Positions 14,554 through 23,084 of a DNA stretch of 64,000 nt are shown piece by piece. How positions within the stretch are numbered: the first letter of the stretch is position 1; every line of letters starts with the position of its first letter. The position numbers and the translations under genes were made by a program. This DNA comes from Streptomyces sp. CC208A. GTDB taxonomy: Bacteria > Actinomycetota > Actinomycetes > Streptomycetales > Streptomycetaceae. The stretch spans positions 293,124-357,123 of the forward strand of contig NZ_JASCXN010000004.1 in the NCBI RefSeq assembly GCF_030010625.1, written 5' to 3'. The notes below the pieces were generated by a model. It searched no databases and had not been told where the DNA came from. It saw only the letters and a list, made by a program, of their open reading frames with translations.

Positions 14554-16620
14554 GTGGACAGAGAGCTGTACGGCCGCGAGGCGGTCCTGGAAGCGCGCGG
14601 GCTCGCCGCCCGGCTCGTCGGGCTCGGGCCGTACGGGGAGGGTCGCGTGCCCTTCGAGCACGGGGAGGATCCGCCCGTCACCGTCTTCACCGGCGGGCGC
14701 GGCATGGGCAAGACCGTGCTGCTCAAGGAGGTCCGCAACCGGTACCGCGGCTTCACCCCGCTCGCGCTGCTCGACTGCGCCCGGATCGAGGAGCCCGCCG
14801 ACCACGGGGCCGGCTGGTCGCCGGTCACCGGGGCCCTCGGCGAGCTGGCCGTGCAGCTCGGGCAGCGGGGCGAGGCCGTCAGGGCCGTGCCCTTTCCCCG
14901 ACTGGCGCTCGGGCTCGTCGCCGTCACCTCGGTCGGGTGGACCCGGGAGGACGACGAGGGGGCCCGCCGGGACCTGCTGCGGCTCGGACCGCTGCTCGGC
15001 ACCGTGGACGCCGGGCGGGCCGCCGCCGCCTCCTGGGTCGGCAACGTCCTCGCCAGGCTCGCCGGGACCGCCGCCGAGGCCGGCGCGCCGTTCGCGGGGC
15101 TGGTCGCCGAGGCCACCGTCGAGACCTTCGTCGAGGAGTTCTTCGGTCTCTTCCGGCGGGCCCCCGAGGACTGGTTCGGCGGCTACCGCACCGCCGGCGG
15201 CCGGGGCCGCGCCGGGCTCCAGCAGCTCGCCGCCGACTTCGCCCAGGGCGGGCCGCGCCGCGAGGAGGCCGAGGCGTTCCTCGTCCTCACCCTCACCGAG
15301 GACCTGCTCCGCGCCTACACCGGGCTGCACCGCGGCGGCCGCGTCGGGCGCCCCCTGCTCCTCCTCGACAACGCCCACGAACCCGTCGGCCGCGCCCTGG
15401 TCGAACCGATTCTGCGGGCCCGCGCCGACGGCCGCCGCGACCGTACCGTCGTCCTCGCCGCCTCCCGGCTCCGCGAGCACGACGCCTTACGCCACGCCAC
15501 CCGCGTCCGGCTGCCGGAGACCGCCCACCAGGCCCCGTGCCCGCGCACCAGCCGGGTCGGCTCCGGGCTCCTCGCCGTCGACCTCACCCCGCTCACCCCC
15601 GTCCAGGCCCGCACCGCCTTCGACCGCCGCGACCGGGCGGGGTACGCCCCGGCCACGCTCTCCCGGGCCGTCCACCGGCTCACCGGCGGCCGGCCCCTCG
15701 GCGTCGACCTGCTGGCCCGCGCCGTCGCCGAGGTCCCGCCCGCCGACCGCACCGCGCTCACCCCCGCCGACCTCCTCGACCTCACCGTGGAGCTCCGCGA
15801 GGACAGCGCGCCCGTCCCGGCCGCCCCCGCCCTGCTCGCCGCCCTCCTGCCGGTGCCCCGGACGGAGCCGTACGCGGTCCTCGCCGCCGCCCACGACGAG
15901 GAGTCCGCCCGCCGCCTCGCCCAGGCCCGGCTGCCCGGCGAGTCCCGCGAGGGCGACGTCGCCCTCCGCGTCCGCGACCGGCTGCGCGCCGAGCACGGCA
16001 CCGAGCGGCCCGGCCACTTCGTCGGCGACCCGCTGCTTCGCGCCCTGCTGCTGCACCGGCTCCGCTTCGAGGACGCCGACCACCCCCACTACTCCGCCTG
16101 GCGGGCCGTCCACGAGACCCTCCGCCGCCACTACGGGCCGCAGCCCGGCCCGTACCGGCTCCACCACGACCTGGCCCTCGGCGAGACCGCCGAGGCCGTC
16201 GCCCACCTGCGGCTCACCTTTCCCGGGCCGGACGTCCTCGGCTGGCTCGGCCGGCTGCGGTTCATCGGCTCCGCCCCGTACCCGCGCGAGCGCGGCCGCG
16301 CCCGTACCGACCCCGACCCGCGCCGGGCCGTCGCCCTCGGCCAGGGACCCGATCCGGCGCTCCCCGAGGGACTCGACCGGGAGTCCGCCGAACTGCACCT
16401 GTCCGTACGGCGGTTGCTGCACGCCGTATGGCTGCTCACCGATCCGCTCGCGCTGCCCGACGAGGAGGTCACCGAGCTGCTGGCGTACGAACTGCGCCGG
16501 CTCTCCGGCCGCCACCTCACCGGCAGCGGTCCACTGTGGGACGCGGCCGGCCACTGGCCGCGGGACATCCGCGCCTGGCGGGAGCTCTCGCTGCCGCCCG
16601 GCCGCGAGGACGGAGTCTGA
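14554..16620 (+). CDS. Large P-loop NTPase (AAA/STAND-like), contains a TTA codon
   Basis: A 688-residue protein with a Walker A motif GGRGMGKT (residues 47-54), a Walker B-like LLLLDNAHE (268-276) and a following strand VVLAASRL that fits a sensor-1 position. This is the layout of AAA or STAND-type ATPases. The remaining 380 residues are helical, Ala/Arg/Glu-rich and without a domain I recognise. There is no signal peptide or membrane segment, so it should be cytoplasmic. Leu 312 is encoded by TTA (15487-15489), the rare codon read by the developmental tRNA bldA in Streptomyces. The next gene starts 4 bp after its stop, so the pair is one operon. Role unknown; an energy-using switch or scaffold controlled by the membrane partner is a guess. 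Confidence 0.75.
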   Translation: MDRELYGREAVLEARGLAARLVGLGPYGEGRVPFEHGEDPPVTVFTGGRGMGKTVLLKEVRNRYRGFTPLALLDCARIEEPADHGAGWSPVTGALGELAVQLGQRGEAVRAVPFPRLALGLVAVTSVGWTREDDEGARRDLLRLGPLLGTVDAGRAAAASWVGNVLARLAGTAAEAGAPFAGLVAEATVETFVEEFFGLFRRAPEDWFGGYRTAGGRGRAGLQQLAADFAQGGPRREEAEAFLVLTLTEDLLRAYTGLHRGGRVGRPLLLLDNAHEPVGRALVEPILRARADGRRDRTVVLAASRLREHDALRHATRVRLPETAHQAPCPRTSRVGSGLLAVDLTPLTPVQARTAFDRRDRAGYAPATLSRAVHRLTGGRPLGVDLLARAVAEVPPADRTALTPADLLDLTVELREDSAPVPAAPALLAALLPVPRTEPYAVLAAAHDEESARRLAQARLPGESREGDVALRVRDRLRAEHGTERPGHFVGDPLLRALLLHRLRFEDADHPHYSAWRAVHETLRRHYGPQPGPYRLHHDLALGETAEAVAHLRLTFPGPDVLGWLGRLRFIGSAPYPRERGRARTDPDPRRAVALGQGPDPALPEGLDRESAELHLSVRRLLHAVWLLTDPLALPDEEVTELLAYELRRLSGRHLTGSGPLWDAAGHWPRDIRAWRELSLPPGREDGV
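15487..15489 (+). promoter_or_regulatory. In-frame TTA leucine codon (bldA-dependent site)
   Basis: TTA at codon 312 of the P-loop NTPase gene. I found no other in-frame TTA in the genes of this window. In Streptomyces the only tRNA for TTA is the product of bldA, which becomes abundant late in growth, so translation of this gene may be delayed until development. Confidence 0.7.
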
Positions 16621-16624
16621 CGCC

Positions 16625-18157
16625 ATGCTCGACCGACTGCGCCGCCGCTTCTTCTGGACCCCCCGGCAGAAGCTCCTCACCCTGCTCGTCGCGACCGCCC
16701 TCGTCGTCGGCATCGGCGGCTACGGGCTCACGAAGTACCTCGCCCCGGAGGACCGTTCCTGCGCCCCCGGGGTCGACCGGCCCGCCGGCAGCGAGGAGTG
16801 CGTCGGCGTCAACGGGACCGGACACGACTTCCGTGTCCCCGCCCTCACCGCGATCACCGCCGCCATCGGCCGCGAGAACGCCTCCCTCAAGGAGGGCGAG
16901 TACGTCACCGTCGCCGTCCTGCTGCCGATCACCGCCACCGACCCCGGCACCGCCACCAAGATCCTCCGCGAGCTCCAGGGCGCCTACGCCTACCAGTACC
17001 GGGCCAACCACGAGTCCAACAGCCAGACCCCCAGGATCCGGCTCGCCCTCGCCAACACCGGCAACCGCAACGCCCACTGGCGCACGGTCGTCGACCGGCT
17101 CACCGCCATGACCGGTGCCCCCGACCGGCTCCGCGCCGTCTCCGGCGTCGCCACCTCCTCCCCCGAGGTACGGGAGGCGGTCACCGCCCTCACCGGCGCC
17201 GGGATCGCCGTCGTCGGCACCACCATCACCGCCGACGACCTCGCCAACGGCCCCGGCCGCAACCCCTTCCCCGGCCTCGCCCGGGTCTCCCCCACCAACA
17301 GCGACGAGGCGAAGGCCCTCGCCCACTTCGGCAAGGTCGACGCCTCCCGCGCGATCCTCGTCCAGGACTCCCGCACCGGCGACCACTACATCGACACCCT
17401 GCGGTCCGCCTTCGCCGCCTCCCTCAAGGGCGCCCCCTACGAGCCGCAGCTCTACACCTCGCCGGAGGACAACACCCAGGAGGGCCACACCGCCAACACC
17501 TTCCGCCAGATCACCCACCTGATCTGCGACACCCGAGCCGAGACCGTCTTCTTCGCCGGCCGCCACACCCAGCTGCGCCAGTTCATCAACGCGCTCGGCT
17601 CCCGCGGCTGCGCCGACCGCTCCTTCACCGTCCTCACCGGCGACGAGGGCTCCTACCTCGGCGCCGACGAGAAGCTGAACCGCGCGGCCCTCCGCAAGAA
17701 GCTCACCGTCCGGTACGCGGCGCTCGCCCACCCCGACGCCTGGAAGCCCGCACCGGGCCGGACGGTACCGGAGACCGGCGGCTCGGTCGTCGCCTTCGAG
17801 ACCTTCCTGACCGACATCGCCCGCGCCGACGCGAAGCCGGTACCGCTCAGGGACGGGCAGGCGATCATCGCGTACGACGCGATGGCGACAGCCGTCCACG
17901 CGATCCGCCAGGCCACCCCCGCCGACGCCCCCTACCCGGAGCTCGCCGACGTCGGCACCCAGTGGCCGCAGGTCAAGGGCTCGCTGCGGGTGCAGGGCGC
18001 GAGCGGCTGGATCTGCCTGGACAACCACGGCAACCCGTACAACAAGGCGGTCCCGATCGTGGAGCTCGCCCCCGACGGCACCCAGCGCTTCGTCCAGACC
18101 GCCTGGCCGGAGGGCAAGCCCCCGGCGGCCTCCTGCCTGCCGCCGAAGAAGGGGTAG
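16625..18157 (+). CDS. Membrane-anchored periplasmic-binding-protein-like (type 1 fold) protein
   Basis: A 510-residue protein. A short basic N-terminus (MLDRLRRRFFWTPRQK) precedes one hydrophobic segment (about residues 17-38), without a lipobox, giving a type II single-pass topology with the bulk outside the cell. The outer part resembles branched-chain-amino-acid-binding proteins (type 1 periplasmic fold): VTVAVLLPI, LRELQGAYAYQYR, and a second lobe with ETVFFAGRHTQLRQFINAL. Two Cys residues near Cys 54 and 64 and a pair near the C-terminus could form disulfides. There are no ABC permease genes nearby, so it is more likely a sensor than a transport component. It starts 4 bp after the NTPase stop. 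Confidence 0.75.
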   Translation: MLDRLRRRFFWTPRQKLLTLLVATALVVGIGGYGLTKYLAPEDRSCAPGVDRPAGSEECVGVNGTGHDFRVPALTAITAAIGRENASLKEGEYVTVAVLLPITATDPGTATKILRELQGAYAYQYRANHESNSQTPRIRLALANTGNRNAHWRTVVDRLTAMTGAPDRLRAVSGVATSSPEVREAVTALTGAGIAVVGTTITADDLANGPGRNPFPGLARVSPTNSDEAKALAHFGKVDASRAILVQDSRTGDHYIDTLRSAFAASLKGAPYEPQLYTSPEDNTQEGHTANTFRQITHLICDTRAETVFFAGRHTQLRQFINALGSRGCADRSFTVLTGDEGSYLGADEKLNRAALRKKLTVRYAALAHPDAWKPAPGRTVPETGGSVVAFETFLTDIARADAKPVPLRDGQAIIAYDAMATAVHAIRQATPADAPYPELADVGTQWPQVKGSLRVQGASGWICLDNHGNPYNKAVPIVELAPDGTQRFVQTAWPEGKPPAASCLPPKKG

Positions 18158-18166
18158 TCGTAGCTT

Positions 18167-18694
18167 CTAGGGCACCCACCTGGGCCAGGGCGCCTCGTCC
18201 CTGGCGTACAGCTCCCGCAGCTCGGCGCGGCGGTCGGGCGTCCAGTCCCGCCAGTCCGTCGGCCGCCCGTCCAGTGCGTCCCGCAGCCCCTCGAAGCGCT
18301 CGTGCCAGTCGGCCAGGCGGTCCAGCATGAGCTCCCGGTCGCCGCGGAACTCGTGGGTGAAACGCAGCACGGTCGACCCTCCGCCGGCGGCCGGTTCCAG
18401 ATGGAACCGGATCCGCTCGTGCGGAGGACCGACCGTGTACTCGGCCACGCGGTCCATGTCCCAGGCGGTCACCCGCCCGGAGAGTTCCGTGCCGCTGTCG
18501 AGGCGGCGGAGGACGACCCGCCCGCCGAGCCTCGGCTCCAGCGGATCCGCCGCGCCGAACCAGGACGGCAGCCCCTCGGGCGAGGCGACCGCCGCCCACA
18601 CCACCGGCTGCGGGTGCGGCAGCTCGATCGCGTACCGCAGCAGGTGCGTGTCGCCGTCGTGGGTCTCGCTCCTGCCCCGGGGTATCTCGGTCAT
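18167..18694 (-). CDS. SRPBCC (AHSA1-like) domain protein
   Basis: A 175-residue protein with the SRPBCC/AHSA1 ligand-cavity fold: RYAIELPHPQPVVWAAVASPEGLPSWF at the start (strand, helix and the conserved Trp-Phe), GGRVVLRR in the middle, and a C-terminal helix containing LADWHERFEGLRDAL. The fold holds hydrophobic ligands and is used in polyketide cyclases, START-like and stress proteins. GGAGGT directly precedes the ATG. It is convergent with the binding-protein gene (9 bp between stops). No specific ligand can be assigned. Confidence 0.8.
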   Translation of the reverse strand: MTEIPRGRSETHDGDTHLLRYAIELPHPQPVVWAAVASPEGLPSWFGAADPLEPRLGGRVVLRRLDSGTELSGRVTAWDMDRVAEYTVGPPHERIRFHLEPAAGGGSTVLRFTHEFRGDRELMLDRLADWHERFEGLRDALDGRPTDWRDWTPDRRAELRELYARDEAPWPRWVP

Positions 18695-18731
18695 ACCTCC
18701 AGCGTGGCCCCGCTGAGGGGGCCGTGCCAGC

Positions 18732-19808
18732 TCAGACGCCCGCGTAGGAGTGCAGGCTGTTGACGAAGATGTTCACACCGTAGTAGTTGAAGAGGAAACA
18801 GGCGAAGGCGACGAGCGCGATGTACGCGGCCTTGCGGCCCTTCCAGCCGGCCGTGGCCCGGGCGTGCAGGTAGGCGGCGTACCCGACCCAGGTGATGAAG
18901 GACCAGACCTCCTTGGCGTCCCAGCCCCAGTAGCGGCCCCACGCGTCACCGGCCCAGATGGCGCCCGCGATGATCGTGAAGGTCCACAGCGGGAAGATCG
19001 CCGCGTTGACCCGGTAGGCGAACTTGTCGAGGGTGGCGGCGGCGGGCAGCCGCTCCAGGACGGAGCGGGCGAAGCGGCCCGGCGTGCCGCCGCCCGCGAG
19101 CTTGTTCTCGTACGAGTCGCGGAAGAGGTACAGCAGGGTGGCGACGGCGCCGAGGTAGAGCACGGCGCCGCAGAAGATCGCGGTGGAGACGTGGATCCAC
19201 AGCCAGTACGAGTCGAGGGCCGGGACCAGCTGGTCGCTCTCGGTGTACAGCAGGGTGGTCGCCACGCCCAGGTCGAGCAGGACCGTCGTCACCAGCGGCA
19301 GGCCGATCCAGCGGACGTTCCTCCCCGCGAGCAGGAAGGCCAGGTAGACGCCGACCGCCACGGTGGAGAAGGTGGTGGAGAACTCGTACATGTTGCCCCA
19401 GGGGGCGCGCTGCACGGAGACCGCGCGGGCGATCACGCCGACCGCTTCCAGGGCGAAGGCGAGGACGGTGAGCGCGACGGCGATCCGGCCGTACAGGTCG
19501 CCCTTGACGGTGCCGCCGGCCGCGCCGGGGCCGTCGGGGACGTCGCGGGCACCGGCGGCGGAGCGGGTGACGATCTTCGGCTTCTCCAGGACGGTGGTGC
19601 CACCGGCCTTCTTGACCTGCACCGACACCGTGGCCTTGGGCTCCGGCCGCGTCAGCGCGGCGGCGGTGCGGCCGACCTTGCTGCGGCTGCCGAACACCCA
19701 CTCGGCGATGTGGGCGAGGAAGGCCAGGGTGTAGACGGCCATCGAGGCGTAGACGAACTCGTTGCTGAGCTGCGCCAGGCTTTCGTTGGTCTCGGCGGCG
19801 AGGATCAC
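18732..19808 (-). CDS. ccsB: Cytochrome c biogenesis protein CcsB (ResC)
   Basis: A 358-residue membrane protein with about eight hydrophobic segments. The tryptophan-rich heme-handling motif of the HMP family is near the C-terminus (GDAWGRYWGWDAKEVWSF), with conserved His in the surrounding membrane segments. With ResB it forms the System II heme exporter/cytochrome c synthase that attaches heme to apocytochrome c outside the membrane. Its ATG overlaps the resB stop by 4 bp (ATGA). It is the last gene of the resA-ccdA-resB-ccsB operon. Confidence 0.93.
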   Translation of the reverse strand: MILAAETNESLAQLSNEFVYASMAVYTLAFLAHIAEWVFGSRSKVGRTAAALTRPEPKATVSVQVKKAGGTTVLEKPKIVTRSAAGARDVPDGPGAAGGTVKGDLYGRIAVALTVLAFALEAVGVIARAVSVQRAPWGNMYEFSTTFSTVAVGVYLAFLLAGRNVRWIGLPLVTTVLLDLGVATTLLYTESDQLVPALDSYWLWIHVSTAIFCGAVLYLGAVATLLYLFRDSYENKLAGGGTPGRFARSVLERLPAAATLDKFAYRVNAAIFPLWTFTIIAGAIWAGDAWGRYWGWDAKEVWSFITWVGYAAYLHARATAGWKGRKAAYIALVAFACFLFNYYGVNIFVNSLHSYAGV

Positions 19809-21541
19809 TTCTCGACCCCTTCTGATGCGTCTGCGTCTTCTGATGCGTCGGCGTCGGCTTCTGCTTCGGCGGGTTCCGGCGCCGGGGGCGCCTGGGCGGT
19901 GAGCGCGACCGCGAGATCGGCGAGCTCCTCGGGCAGCTTGGCGGACTCGCCGCGGCCGAGGCCCGCCATCTCGACGACGGTCACGCCGTCCTCACCGCGG
20001 ACGGCCCGGATCCAGATCCGGCGCCGCTGGATGAAGAGCGAGCCGGTGAGCCCGGCGATCGCGGCGACGGCGCCGGTGAGGGCGAGGCCGTTGCCCGGCT
20101 GCTGGGTGACCTGGAAGGACGCCCACTCCTTGATCTCCTTCTCGAAGGTGATCGAACCGGCGCCGTCGGGCAGGGTCATCGTCTCGCCGGGTCGCAGCCG
20201 CTTGGCGACGCCGGTGCCCTCGCCGATCTCGAACTGGGTCATCTTGGAGGTGTCGAGCTGGTACACGTTCTGCGGCAGGCCGGAGTCGACGCCCAGGCTG
20301 CCGTAGTAGCCGGTGAGCGCCATCACGGGGAAGTCGAGGGCGGGGAACTGGGAGAACATGCTGCCCTGCCCGTCACCCGCGAAGGTGGGCACGAAGAAGG
20401 CCTGGAAGCCGAGCTGTTCCTTCTCCCCGTTCTTGTTGCGGTAGCCGTCCATCACCTTGATCGCACCGGTGGAGGTGACGTTGTTGTCGATGGGCAGCAG
20501 CGGGACGGCGCCGTGGAAGACGGTCTTCCCCTTGCCGTCCTTGACGGTGACGACCGGCGCGTAGCCGTGGGCGAGCAGGAAGACCTTGGAGTCGCCGATC
20601 TTCAGCGGCTCGTTGACCCGGATGACCGCCTTCTTGTCCTTGCCGTCGGCCTGGCTGTAGGTGACGGCCGCCTCGAAGGTGCGGGGGGTGCCGCGCTGCG
20701 GGCCGCTCTGCTCGTACGTACCGGTGAAGGTGTCCAGGGTGAAGCTGAACGGTTCCAGCTCGTCGACGCCGAACTGGGAGCCGGACTTGAAGTCGTCGTA
20801 CTGGCTGAGCGTGTTGGAGAAGCCCTCGCCCTCGACGATCAGCTTGCCGCCCTCGGACTTGAAGAGCACGCCCCAGGCGAAGGCGATCAGCATCACGATC
20901 AGGGCCAGGTGGAAGACCAGGTTGCCGGCCTCGCGGAGGTAGCCCTTCTCGGCGGCGACGGCGTCCCCGGCCGTACGGCTCCGGAAACGGCGTCCCTTGA
21001 GGAGGGCGAGGGCCGCCTCGCGGACCTCCTCGGGGTCGGCCTCGGTGCGCCAGGTCGTGTACGCGGGGAGGCGGGTGAGCCGCTTGGGGGCGCCCGGCGG
21101 CAGGCCGCGCAGCTGGCCGACGAACTGCCAGGTGCGCGGGACGATGCAGCCGATGAGGGAGACGAAGAGCAGGATGTAGATCGCGGAGAACCACACCGAG
21201 CTGTAGACGTCGAAGAGCTGGAGCTTCTCGTAGAGCGGGGTGAGCGTCTCGTGCGCCGCCTTGAAGTCGGCGACCTTCATCTCGTCCGCGCTGGTCTGCG
21301 GGATGAGGGAGCCGGGGACGGCGCCGAGGGAGAGCAGGAAGAGCAGGATCAGCGCCACCCGCATGGAGGTGAGCTGGCGCCAGAACCAGCGGATCCAGCC
21401 GACGACGCCGAGGGCGGGGCCGCCGATGGCGCTGTCTTCCCGCGGGGCGGTGGACAGGTCCGCGCCCGCGGTGTCGGCCGCATCCGGCGCATCCGGTGTA
21501 TCCGGCGTATCCGGCGTATCAGTCATTTCGGTCTTGCTCAT
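19805..21541 (-). CDS. resB: Cytochrome c biogenesis protein ResB (Ccs1)
   Basis: A 578-residue protein with an Asp/Thr/Pro-rich soluble N-terminus, membrane segments around residues 55-80, 110-130 and 205-225, a large outer domain, and a final membrane segment near residue 475. This is the standard ResB/Ccs1 plan, partner of CcsB in the System II heme-attachment complex. The first 25 residues hold a short codon repeat (Asp-Thr-Pro three times, then Asp-Ala-Pro). It begins 3 bp after the ccdA stop. A second ATG five codons in is an alternative start. Confidence 0.93.
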   Translation of the reverse strand: MSKTEMTDTPDTPDTPDAPDAADTAGADLSTAPREDSAIGGPALGVVGWIRWFWRQLTSMRVALILLFLLSLGAVPGSLIPQTSADEMKVADFKAAHETLTPLYEKLQLFDVYSSVWFSAIYILLFVSLIGCIVPRTWQFVGQLRGLPPGAPKRLTRLPAYTTWRTEADPEEVREAALALLKGRRFRSRTAGDAVAAEKGYLREAGNLVFHLALIVMLIAFAWGVLFKSEGGKLIVEGEGFSNTLSQYDDFKSGSQFGVDELEPFSFTLDTFTGTYEQSGPQRGTPRTFEAAVTYSQADGKDKKAVIRVNEPLKIGDSKVFLLAHGYAPVVTVKDGKGKTVFHGAVPLLPIDNNVTSTGAIKVMDGYRNKNGEKEQLGFQAFFVPTFAGDGQGSMFSQFPALDFPVMALTGYYGSLGVDSGLPQNVYQLDTSKMTQFEIGEGTGVAKRLRPGETMTLPDGAGSITFEKEIKEWASFQVTQQPGNGLALTGAVAAIAGLTGSLFIQRRRIWIRAVRGEDGVTVVEMAGLGRGESAKLPEELADLAVALTAQAPPAPEPAEAEADADASEDADASEGVEK

Positions 21542-21544
21542 GGA

Positions 21545-22282
21545 TCAGATTCCCACCGTGAAACCGCTGGACCAGCCCTGCATCGTGGAGACCATGCTGT
21601 CCCAGACGCCCGTGAGGAGCAGGACACCGGTGACGATCATCATGGCGCCGCCGATCCGCATCACCCACGCGTAGTGCTTCTTCACCCAGCCGAAGGCGCC
21701 GAGCGCCTTGCGGAAGGCGACGGCGGCGAGGACGAAGGGGACGCCGAGGCCGAGGCAGTACGCGAGGGCCAGTATCGCCCCGCGTCCGGCGCTGGCCTGT
21801 TCGATCGCGAGCGCGTTGACCGCCGCGAGGGTCGGGCCGATGCACGGGGTCCAGCCGATGCCGAACAGCGCACCGAGGAACGGGGCGCCGACGAGGCCCG
21901 CGGCGGGCTTCTTGTGGAAGCGGAACTCGCGCTGGGTGAACCAGGGCATCAGGCCGGCGAAGAAGAGGCCCAGCAGGATCATCAGGACACCGAGGACGGT
22001 GCTCAGGGTGTCGCCGTACCCCTGGAGGGTGGCACCGAACTGGCCGAAGAGGGCGCCGCCGGAGACGAAGACGGCGGTGAAGCCGAGGACGAAGAGGGAG
22101 GCGCCGGCGGTCATCCGGCCGCGGCGGTTCTCGGCGAGGTCGGCGCCGGAGACGCCCGTCACGTAACTGAGGTAGCCGGGGACGAGCGGGAGCACACACG
22201 GCGAGAAGAAGGAGACCAGGCCCGCCAGGAGGGCGACGGGCACGGCGAGCAGGAGGGCTCCGCTGGTGACGGTCTCGTTCAC
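21545..22282 (-). CDS. ccdA: CcdA cytochrome c biogenesis thiol-disulfide transporter
   Basis: A 245-residue protein with about six membrane helices. The two characteristic Cys lie in FFSPCVLPLVPGYLS (helix 1) and GWTPCIGPTL (helix 4), both in the conserved Pro-Cys context of CcdA/DsbD. CcdA carries electrons from cytoplasmic thioredoxin to the extracytoplasmic thioredoxin ResA, keeping the apocytochrome CXXCH cysteines reduced. It starts 4 bp after resA and is followed 3 bp later by resB. Confidence 0.94.
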   Translation of the reverse strand: MNETVTSGALLLAVPVALLAGLVSFFSPCVLPLVPGYLSYVTGVSGADLAENRRGRMTAGASLFVLGFTAVFVSGGALFGQFGATLQGYGDTLSTVLGVLMILLGLFFAGLMPWFTQREFRFHKKPAAGLVGAPFLGALFGIGWTPCIGPTLAAVNALAIEQASAGRGAILALAYCLGLGVPFVLAAVAFRKALGAFGWVKKHYAWVMRIGGAMMIVTGVLLLTGVWDSMVSTMQGWSSGFTVGI

Positions 22283-22286
22283 CGGC

Positions 22287-22901
22287 TCACTTCTCCCGGA
22301 GCAGCGGGTCGATCATCGACCGCAGCTTGGTCTCGTCGAGGGCCATGAGCGCGCGGGCGGCGATCTTGCCCTCCTTGTCGAGGACGACGGTGGAGGGGAT
22401 GCCCTTGGGGCTGAGGGTGCCCTTGGGGAATCCGAAGAGGATCAGCTTGCCGTCGCGGTCGTAGATGCTGGGGTAGGGGACCTTGTAGTCGTCCTCGAAG
22501 GCGAGGGCCTGCTGCTTGTTGCCGTCGCGGGTGTTGAGGCCGACGAAGGCCACGTCCTGGTCCTTGAGGTCGTTGGCGACCTTGACGAAGTGGGGGGCCT
22601 CGGCGCGGCACGGGCCGCACCAGGAGCCCCACACGTTGAGGACGACGACCTTGCCCTTGAGGTCGGCGACGTCGAGCCGCTCGCCGTCCAGCGTCTCGCC
22701 GGCGATCTCGTTGATGCCGGCGCGTTCGCCCTTGGCGACGGTGGAGACGCCGCCCTTGCTGGTGACGAAGTTGGTGTTGCCGCCGCCCGACGTGCCGTTG
22801 TCGTCGCCGCCGCAGGCGGAGAGCGCGAGGGCGGCGGACAGCACGCCGACGGCGGCGAGGGCGCGTCGGGGGGCACGGCGGAGGCCACGGCTAAGGCTCA
22901 T
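22287..22901 (-). CDS. TlpA/ResA-like thioredoxin lipoprotein
   Basis: A 204-residue protein. A signal peptide with lipobox LSAC (Cys 30) marks it as a lipoprotein. The thioredoxin fold shows VVVLNVWGSWCGPCRAE with the WCGPC redox motif near residue 107-111, and a cis-Pro segment (KGIPSTVV) later. In this operon it should reduce apocytochrome c cysteines with electrons from CcdA. It is the first gene of the minus-strand cytochrome c operon. AGG-rich context precedes the ATG at 22901. Confidence 0.9.
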   Translation of the reverse strand: MSLSRGLRRAPRRALAAVGVLSAALALSACGGDDNGTSGGGNTNFVTSKGGVSTVAKGERAGINEIAGETLDGERLDVADLKGKVVVLNVWGSWCGPCRAEAPHFVKVANDLKDQDVAFVGLNTRDGNKQQALAFEDDYKVPYPSIYDRDGKLILFGFPKGTLSPKGIPSTVVLDKEGKIAARALMALDETKLRSMIDPLLREK

Positions 22902-23003
22902 GTGAAAAGTTTCGCATGGGCGTTTGGGGGATCTTGGGCACCCCCACTACGTGCCCGGAACACCCCTTGTCAAGATCGGCTAAGGGATCGCCTGGGCGTC
23001 CGG

Positions 23004-23084
23004 GGTACGAGCTCAGGCGGCCTTGAGGTACGAGCTCAGACAGCCTTGAGGTACGAGCTCAGGCGGCCTTGAGGTACGAGCTCC
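23004..23084. repeat. 23-bp tandem repeat over a stop codon
   Basis: Three full copies (23004-23026, 23027-23049, 23050-23072) and a 12-bp partial copy (23073-23084). The first and third copies are identical; the second differs at two bases. The third copy contains the end and TGA stop of the polysaccharide deacetylase gene (23059-23061). Each unit therefore carries a copy of the last codons and stop, but 23 is not a multiple of three so the copies fall in different frames. Each copy has a GAGCTC palindrome. Confidence 0.85.

Noticed and set aside
14516..16624. In-frame upstream extension of the binding-protein gene through the NTPase gene
   Set aside because: The region is the NTPase gene in another frame with strong motifs; the binding protein starts at 16625 with a normal membrane anchor, so the long frame is an artefact.
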